Origin: Paraburkholderia diazotrophica
Lineage (GTDB): Bacteria > Pseudomonadota > Gammaproteobacteria > Burkholderiales > Burkholderiaceae
DNA length: 64,000 nt
Reading direction: 5' to 3'
Assembly (NCBI RefSeq): GCF_900108945.1
Contig: NZ_FNYE01000001.1
Span: 522,764-586,763 of the forward strand
The notes under the pieces: generated by a model
Told to the model about the DNA's origin: nothing
The model's input: the letters and a program-made list of their open reading frames with translations, nothing else
Databases searched by the model: none
Shown: piece by piece, positions 59,246 through 64,000 of the stretch
Numbering within the stretch: position 1 is the stretch's first letter
Layout: each line of letters opens with the position of its first letter
Made by a program: the position numbers and the translations under genes

Positions 59246-60553
59246 ATGACTTTCGCCCTTCGTTCCACCGAATCCCCGACGTATGTGAGCGCCGAAAAGA
59301 GCCGCGCGCGCAAGGCCGCTCTCGGCAGCTTCGTCGGCGCCGTCGTCGACTGGTACGACTTTCTGCTGTACGGCATCGTCGCCGCGTTGATCTTCAACAC
59401 CGAGTTCTTCCCCAACATCAGTCCCGCGATGGGCACGCTCGCGGCGTTCGGCACGTTCGGCGTCGGCTTCCTGTTTCGTCCGCTCGGCGGCTTGGTGTTC
59501 GGCCACTATGGCGACCGCCTGGGCCGCAAGCGCATGCTCGTGCTGACCGTGATGATGATGGGCCTCTCCACTGCATTGATCGGCTTGCTGCCGACCTTCG
59601 CTTCGATCGGCTGGTGGGCGCCCGTGCTGCTCGTGCTGCTGCGCGCGATCCAGGGCTTCGCGGTCGGCGGAGAGTGGGGCGGGGCGGCGCTGATGGCCGT
59701 CGAGAGCGCACCCGAAAAGAAGAAGGCGTTCTATAGCAGCGGCGTGCAGGTCGGCTACGGCGTCGGGCTGATTCTCGCGACGGGCATCGTGTCGATCCTC
59801 ACGTCGACGCTCGATAACGATGCATTCAAGGCGTGGGGCTGGCGCATTCCGTTCGTATTCAGCGTGGTACTCGTGCTGATCGGCCTGTGGGTGCGATCGA
59901 GCATGGAGGAGTCGAAGGAGTTCGTCGAGAAGGTCGAGAAGACACATCACCGCGCGCGCCTGCCCATCTTCGATGCGCTGCGCGAAAACCCGAAGGCGTT
60001 CCTGCTGATCATCGCGCTGCGTCTCGCCGAGCTGTTCACGATGTACATCGTGACGGCCTTCGCGCTCAGCTATTCGACAAGCAACCTCGGTATGCCGCGC
60101 CAGTTCTTCCTGAACATCGGTCTGCTGGTCGGCGCCGTCAGCATCGTGACGATCCCGCTCTTCGCGCTCGCCGCCGATCGCTTCGGCCGTCGACGCGTCT
60201 ATATCACGGGCGCCGTGATCGGCATGCTGTCGGCTGTGCCGTTCTTTCTCGCGCTCGACGCGCGCTCGACGCTGTGGATCGTGGTCTTCGCCGTGATGCT
60301 CGCGAATATCGCGCACGACATGGTGGTGAGCGTCCAGCAACCGATGTTCACCGAACTCTTCGGCACCGAATTCCGCTATAGCGGCGCGGGCGTCGGCTAT
60401 CAGGTGGCGAGCGTGGTCGGCGGCGGCTTCACGCCGTTCATCGCGGTCGCGCTGGTCAGCATAGCGGGCGGCTCGTGGCATCCCGTCGCCGCGTATCTGG
60501 CGATCGGCTGTCTGCTGTCGGTGCTCGTCGCGTGGAAGATGAAGACGCGCTAA
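59246..60553 (+). CDS. MFS transporter, metabolite:H+ symporter family
   Basis: 435 residues, 12 membrane helices. MHS-type: VGAVVDWYDFLLYGIVAALIF, GDRLGRKRMLVLTVMMMG and GEWGGAALMAVESAPEKKKAFYSS. The family includes ShiA (shikimate), PcaT and KgtP; given the regulator and the 3-dehydroshikimate dehydratase downstream, uptake of quinate, shikimate or a related acid is likely. First gene of a three-gene run to 63473. Confidence 0.9.
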   Translation: MTFALRSTESPTYVSAEKSRARKAALGSFVGAVVDWYDFLLYGIVAALIFNTEFFPNISPAMGTLAAFGTFGVGFLFRPLGGLVFGHYGDRLGRKRMLVLTVMMMGLSTALIGLLPTFASIGWWAPVLLVLLRAIQGFAVGGEWGGAALMAVESAPEKKKAFYSSGVQVGYGVGLILATGIVSILTSTLDNDAFKAWGWRIPFVFSVVLVLIGLWVRSSMEESKEFVEKVEKTHHRARLPIFDALRENPKAFLLIIALRLAELFTMYIVTAFALSYSTSNLGMPRQFFLNIGLLVGAVSIVTIPLFALAADRFGRRRVYITGAVIGMLSAVPFFLALDARSTLWIVVFAVMLANIAHDMVVSVQQPMFTELFGTEFRYSGAGVGYQVASVVGGGFTPFIAVALVSIAGGSWHPVAAYLAIGCLLSVLVAWKMKTR

Positions 60554-60692
60554 GCCGCACGCTTCCCAACGCACGCGAGCATCACCCAGATACCGCATGC
60601 AGCTATCGTTCGCATGCATCGCGCCGCGGCTTGCGAACGACGGGTAGAACGCGGCGTACAGCATCACGCGTTTCATTGAAGAAGGTTTTGCC

Positions 60693-61538
60693 ATGAATCA
60701 CGATCCGAATCAGCCTTGCATCATCTCCGTCGCGATCACGGGCTCCGTGCCGCGCAAGAAGGACAACCCGGCCGTGCCGATCTCGGTGCCCGAGCAGATC
60801 GAAAGCACCCACGAAGCGTATGAAGCGGGCGCGACGCTCGTGCATCTTCACGTGCGCGACGAAGACGAGCGATCGAGTTCCGACCGCAACCGTTTCGCAG
60901 AGCTTCAGGAAGGCATCCGCAAGCACTGCCCGGACATCATCATCCAGTTCTCGACGGGCGGCCGCGGCCGTTCGTTCGAGCAGCGCGGCGCGATGCTCGA
61001 CCTGCACCCCGACATGGCCTCGCTTGCGACGGGCTCGGTGAACTTTCCGACGACCGTGTACGAGAACCCGCCCGATTTCGTTCGCGCGCTCGCGCAGACG
61101 ATGCTCGACTACGACGTGAAGCCCGAAATCGAAATCTTCGATCTGGCGATGCTGTACAGCACCGTCGATCTGGTTCAACAAGGGTTGTTGAAAGAGCCCG
61201 TGCACGTGCAGTTCGTGATGGGCGTGAAGAACGCGTTGCCCGCGCGGCGCGAGATTCTCGAATTCGAAGTGGCGCAACTGCACAAGCTGCTGCCGACAGC
61301 GACGTGGACGGCAGCAGGCATCGGCCGTCACCAGCTCGAAGTGAACTACTGGACGCTCGAAATGGGCGGTCACTGCCGCACGGGTCTCGAAGACAACGTG
61401 CGCTGGGACAAGGACACGCTTGCGAAGAGCAATGCGCAACTGGTCGAGCGCGTCGCGAAGCTGTGCGACGAGTTCGGCCGTCCCGTCGCGACTGCGAAAC
61501 AGGCTCGCGAGATGCTGTCGCTCAAGCCCGCTGCATAG
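60693..61538 (+). CDS. BKACE-family beta-keto acid cleavage enzyme (DUF849)
   Basis: 281 residues. TIM-barrel enzymes that react a beta-keto acid with acetyl-CoA, typified by 3-keto-5-aminohexanoate cleavage enzyme. Family marks: ISVAITGSVPRKKDNPAVP at the start, the metal-binding LVHLHVRDEDE (His-x-His) near residue 50, and ATWTAAGIGRHQ near residue 205. The true substrate is not evident; its place between a shikimate-type transporter and QuiC1 suggests a non-lysine role. AGAAGG precedes the ATG. Confidence 0.88.
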   Translation: MNHDPNQPCIISVAITGSVPRKKDNPAVPISVPEQIESTHEAYEAGATLVHLHVRDEDERSSSDRNRFAELQEGIRKHCPDIIIQFSTGGRGRSFEQRGAMLDLHPDMASLATGSVNFPTTVYENPPDFVRALAQTMLDYDVKPEIEIFDLAMLYSTVDLVQQGLLKEPVHVQFVMGVKNALPARREILEFEVAQLHKLLPTATWTAAGIGRHQLEVNYWTLEMGGHCRTGLEDNVRWDKDTLAKSNAQLVERVAKLCDEFGRPVATAKQAREMLSLKPAA

Positions 61539-61565
61539 AAACGAATCTTCACTGACGTCATACCC

Positions 61566-63473
61566 ATGCTTCGCTCCATTGCCACCGTGTCGGTCAGCGG
61601 CACGCTCGTCGAGAAGCTCGCCGCGATTCGCGCAGCGGGCTTCGACGGCGTCGAGATCTTCGAGAACGACCTGTTGTATTTCGACGGCTCGCCCGCCGAC
61701 ATCCGCAAGCGTTGCGCCGATCTCGGCCTGCAAATCATGCTGTTCCAGCCGTTTCGCGATTTCGAGGGCGTATCGAAGGAACGGCTCGCGCAGAACCTGA
61801 ACCGCGCGCAGCGCAAGTTCGAATTGATGCATGAGCTCGGCACCGATCTCGTGCTCGTGTGCAGCAACGTCAATGCAAACGTGGTTGCAGACGATGCACT
61901 GATCGTCGATCAGCTCGGCCAGCTTGCAATGCTCGCCGAACGCGAAGGCGTGCGCGTCGGCTTCGAGGCGCTCGCTTGGGGCAAGCATGTGAATTCGTAT
62001 CGTCACGCATGGCGGCTCGTCGATGCCGTCGATCATCCGAGCCTCGGCGTGATACTCGACAGCTTCCATACGCTGTCGATCGGCGACCCGATCGATCCCA
62101 TCGCCGCCATTCCGGGCGACCGCATCGCATTCGTGCAGATCGCGGACGCGCCGTTGCAGAAGATGGACGTGCTCGAATGGAGCCGCCACTATCGATGCTT
62201 TCCCGGGCAAGGCGACTTCGACGTCGCGGGCTTCGCGGATCGCGTGCTCGCAACGGGTTATCGAGGGCCGTTTTCGCTGGAGATTTTCAACGACGGCTTT
62301 CGTGCCGCGCCGACAGCCGCGACGGCCGCGGACGGCTATCGCTCGCTGCTGTATCTCGAAGAGCAGGCCGCGCAGCGACGCGTCGCGCCTGCGGCACAGC
62401 AGCCGTTGTTCACGCCGCCCGCGCCGCCGTCGCATTCGGGTTTTCAGTTCATCGAGTTCGCCGTCGATTCGACGAGCGCGCCGCGTCTCGCGCAACGCTT
62501 TGCCGAAGCGGGCTTTCATACGGCGGGCCGGCATCGCTCGAAAGACGTGACGCTCTATCAGCAGGGCGGTGCGTCGATCGTACTCAACGCCGAGACCGAT
62601 TCGTTCGCCAGCGAGTTCTTTCATACGCATGGACTGTCGCTGTGCGCGTCGGCGTTTCAGGTCGACGATGCAGCGCGTGTGTTCGAGCGCGCGACGTCGT
62701 TCGGCTATGCACCGTTTTCGGGCCGTGTCGGCCCGAATGAGCGCGTCGTGCCCAGCGTGCGTGCGCCCGATGGCAGCCTGCATTATTTCGTCGATGCGCG
62801 GCCCGACGAGCCGACGCTCTACGAAGCCGACTTCGTTCTGAACCCGCCCGCGCCCGATGCCGCGCATTTGCAGGCAGAGCAGGGCGCACTCCGTCGCATC
62901 GATCACGTGTGCCTGAACCTGCCCGCCGATGCGCTCGACACGTGGGTGCTGTACTTCAAGGCCGTATTCGGCTTCGAGGCCGAGCCCGCATGGCTGCTTC
63001 CCGATCCTTATGGACTCGTGCGCAGCCGCGCGGTGCGCAGCGCCGACGGCTCCGTGCGCATCGTACTGAACGCATCGCAAGACGGGCACACGTCCGTTGC
63101 GGAATCGTTGCATACGTATCGCGGCTCGGGCCTGAGTCACGTGGCCTTCGTCACCGACGACATCTTCGCCGCCGTCGAACAGTTGCGCGCACGCGACGTT
63201 CGGCTATTGAGGATCCCGCCAAACTATTACGATGACCTCGAAGCACGTTACGATTTCCCCGATGGCTTGGTGACCAGGATGCGCGATACCCACGTCCTCT
63301 ACGACAGGGATGCGCAAGGCGGCGAGTTCTTCCATGTCTACACGGAGCAGATGGACGGCCGCTTCTTTCTCGAAGTCGTCCAGCGCAAGGGCGGATACGA
63401 CGGATACGGCGCAGTCAATGCACCCGTGCGGCTCGCTGCACAAGCTCAGCGCAAGAACGGCTCGACGGCATGA
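61566..63473 (+). CDS. quiC: 3-dehydroshikimate dehydratase (QuiC1 type) with 4-hydroxyphenylpyruvate-dioxygenase-like domain
   Basis: 635 residues, two domains. Residues 1-280: sugar-phosphate-isomerase-like TIM barrel (IRAAGFDGVEIFENDLLYF, VCSNVNANV, FEALAWGKHVNSY, VILDSFHTLSIG, QIADAP) that carries the dehydratase metal site. Residues 300-635: vicinal-oxygen-chelate domain of HPPD type (RIDHVCLNLPADALDTWVLYF, GLSHVAFVTDD, EFFHVYTEQMDGRFFLEVVQRKGGYDGYGA). This matches QuiC1, which converts 3-dehydroshikimate to protocatechuate. The role of the second domain is unclear. Last gene of the run, 27 bp after the BKACE gene. Confidence 0.9.
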   Translation: MLRSIATVSVSGTLVEKLAAIRAAGFDGVEIFENDLLYFDGSPADIRKRCADLGLQIMLFQPFRDFEGVSKERLAQNLNRAQRKFELMHELGTDLVLVCSNVNANVVADDALIVDQLGQLAMLAEREGVRVGFEALAWGKHVNSYRHAWRLVDAVDHPSLGVILDSFHTLSIGDPIDPIAAIPGDRIAFVQIADAPLQKMDVLEWSRHYRCFPGQGDFDVAGFADRVLATGYRGPFSLEIFNDGFRAAPTAATAADGYRSLLYLEEQAAQRRVAPAAQQPLFTPPAPPSHSGFQFIEFAVDSTSAPRLAQRFAEAGFHTAGRHRSKDVTLYQQGGASIVLNAETDSFASEFFHTHGLSLCASAFQVDDAARVFERATSFGYAPFSGRVGPNERVVPSVRAPDGSLHYFVDARPDEPTLYEADFVLNPPAPDAAHLQAEQGALRRIDHVCLNLPADALDTWVLYFKAVFGFEAEPAWLLPDPYGLVRSRAVRSADGSVRIVLNASQDGHTSVAESLHTYRGSGLSHVAFVTDDIFAAVEQLRARDVRLLRIPPNYYDDLEARYDFPDGLVTRMRDTHVLYDRDAQGGEFFHVYTEQMDGRFFLEVVQRKGGYDGYGAVNAPVRLAAQAQRKNGSTA

Positions 63474-63659
63474 AAGCGGTGCGCATTGGCAGTAACCCTT
63501 AGCGGTCCTCGCAATACCCCTGTTTTCCCGCATTAGTTCAGCTTTCCCGCATCACCACGCAGCATTGGCGGCGACGGTCTTCGTTTGTCCGTTCGTTTGT
63601 TCGCCGCCGACAGGCAATGCAAAGCATCGTCATAACAGTCAAACATAAAGGACCTGGAG

Positions 63660-64000
63660 ATGAAAAGACGTTACCCCGAAGTCAAAGCGGCATTGGCCGG
63701 CGCAGCGATGCTGGCCTCGATCCCCGCGTTCGCGCAAAGCAGCGTGACGCTGTACGGCATCGTCGATAACGGCATCGGTTATCAGTCGAGCTCGACGACG
63801 CTCGGCTCGACATCGGGCGGCCACTCGGCGTTCAAGATGATCACGGGCGTGTGGGCAGGCAGCCGCTTCGGCCTGAAGGGCGCGGAAGATCTGGGCGGCG
63901 GCACGAAGGCGATCTTCACGCTGGAGGAAGGCTTCAGCGCGAACAGCGGCGCGATGTCGACGAGCAACCTGATGTTCAGCCGCCAGGCGTTCGTCGGCGT
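63660..64000 (+). CDS. Outer-membrane porin, Burkholderia OmpC-like type (3' end outside window)
   Basis: The first 113 residues are visible. Signal peptide (KAALAGAAMLASIPAFAQ), then SSVTLYGIVDNGIGYQSS and WAGSRFGLKGAEDLGGGTKAIFTLEEGF, the highly typical start of trimeric Burkholderia porins. AAAGGA sits 7 bases before the ATG. The gap 63474-63659 should hold its promoter; porins of this type often serve uptake of aromatic or organic acids encoded next to them. Confidence 0.92.
   Translation, partial: MKRRYPEVKAALAGAAMLASIPAFAQSSVTLYGIVDNGIGYQSSSTTLGSTSGGHSAFKMITGVWAGSRFGLKGAEDLGGGTKAIFTLEEGFSANSGAMSTSNLMFSRQAFVG

Noticed and set aside
60603..63140. 845-codon open frame on the minus strand
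   Set aside because: Antisense to the BKACE and QuiC1 genes, which have clear motifs; no ribosome site or family resemblance.

Overview
This window is about 64 kb of GC-rich, gene-dense DNA with short intergenic gaps. Gene content points to a Paraburkholderia/Burkholderia/Caballeronia-type betaproteobacterium. The clearest evidence is a complete cepacian-like exopolysaccharide locus (bce-I and bce-II side by side), the mltG-tmk-holB run, a Burkholderia-type porin, and QuiC1-type 3-dehydroshikimate dehydratase. The genus call is inferred from gene families and synteny; no database was searched.

Layout. 1-3988: a beta-oxidation pair (fused enoyl-CoA hydratase/3-hydroxyacyl-CoA dehydrogenase, cut by the window edge, and a thiolase) flanking nicotinamidase pncA, closed by a strong terminator. 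4278-8582: hairpin repeats, an SH3/proline-glycine-rich secreted protein, a LEA14-like lipoprotein, a TRIC-type cation channel, GYD and Dabb proteins and a thioesterase. 8637-11620: a quinone-type oxidoreductase, an SDR and an HSL-type esterase. 11649-19170: housekeeping genes (NRDE/TANGO2-like, ygfZ divergent from mltG-tmk-holB, GNAT, tatD-type DNase), then an ankyrin protein and a Rap1a-like protein. 19540-25628: trehalose-6-phosphate synthase, a truncated ATPase remnant, a family 4 glycosyltransferase, a SYLF lipoprotein, a small membrane protein, a PsiF-repeat protein and a YciI-like protein.

26221-57340 is the exopolysaccharide region. It opens with a protein that carries only the N-terminal DNA-binding part of an IS5-type transposase fused to an unrelated C-terminal part. 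bceA (GDP-mannose supply) is divergent from the long operon bceB-bceK: priming transferase, UDP-glucose dehydrogenase, phosphatase, outer-membrane exporter, tyrosine kinase, glycosyltransferases and polymerase. A complete HipBA toxin-antitoxin module sits exactly between the two halves, behind four evenly spaced palindromic operators. The second half holds GDP-mannose 4,6-dehydratase, an SGNH hydrolase and an acyltransferase (one overlapping minus-strand operon), a secreted beta-propeller-like protein with flippase and double glycosyltransferase (one overlapping plus-strand operon), a second acyltransferase, an unreported-looking 47-residue membrane peptide, and UDP-glucose pyrophosphorylase. 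Together these can make GDP-mannose, GDP-4-keto-6-deoxymannose, UDP-glucose and UDP-glucuronate, then assemble, acylate, flip, polymerise and export a branched acidic polysaccharide by a Wzx/Wzy-type route.

57423-64000: a phosphoribosyltransferase, then a probable quinate/shikimate catabolic unit (IclR-family regulator, MFS transporter, BKACE-family enzyme, QuiC1-type dehydratase). Two CGATTATCG-centred candidate operators lie between regulator and transporter. The start of a porin gene runs off the window edge.
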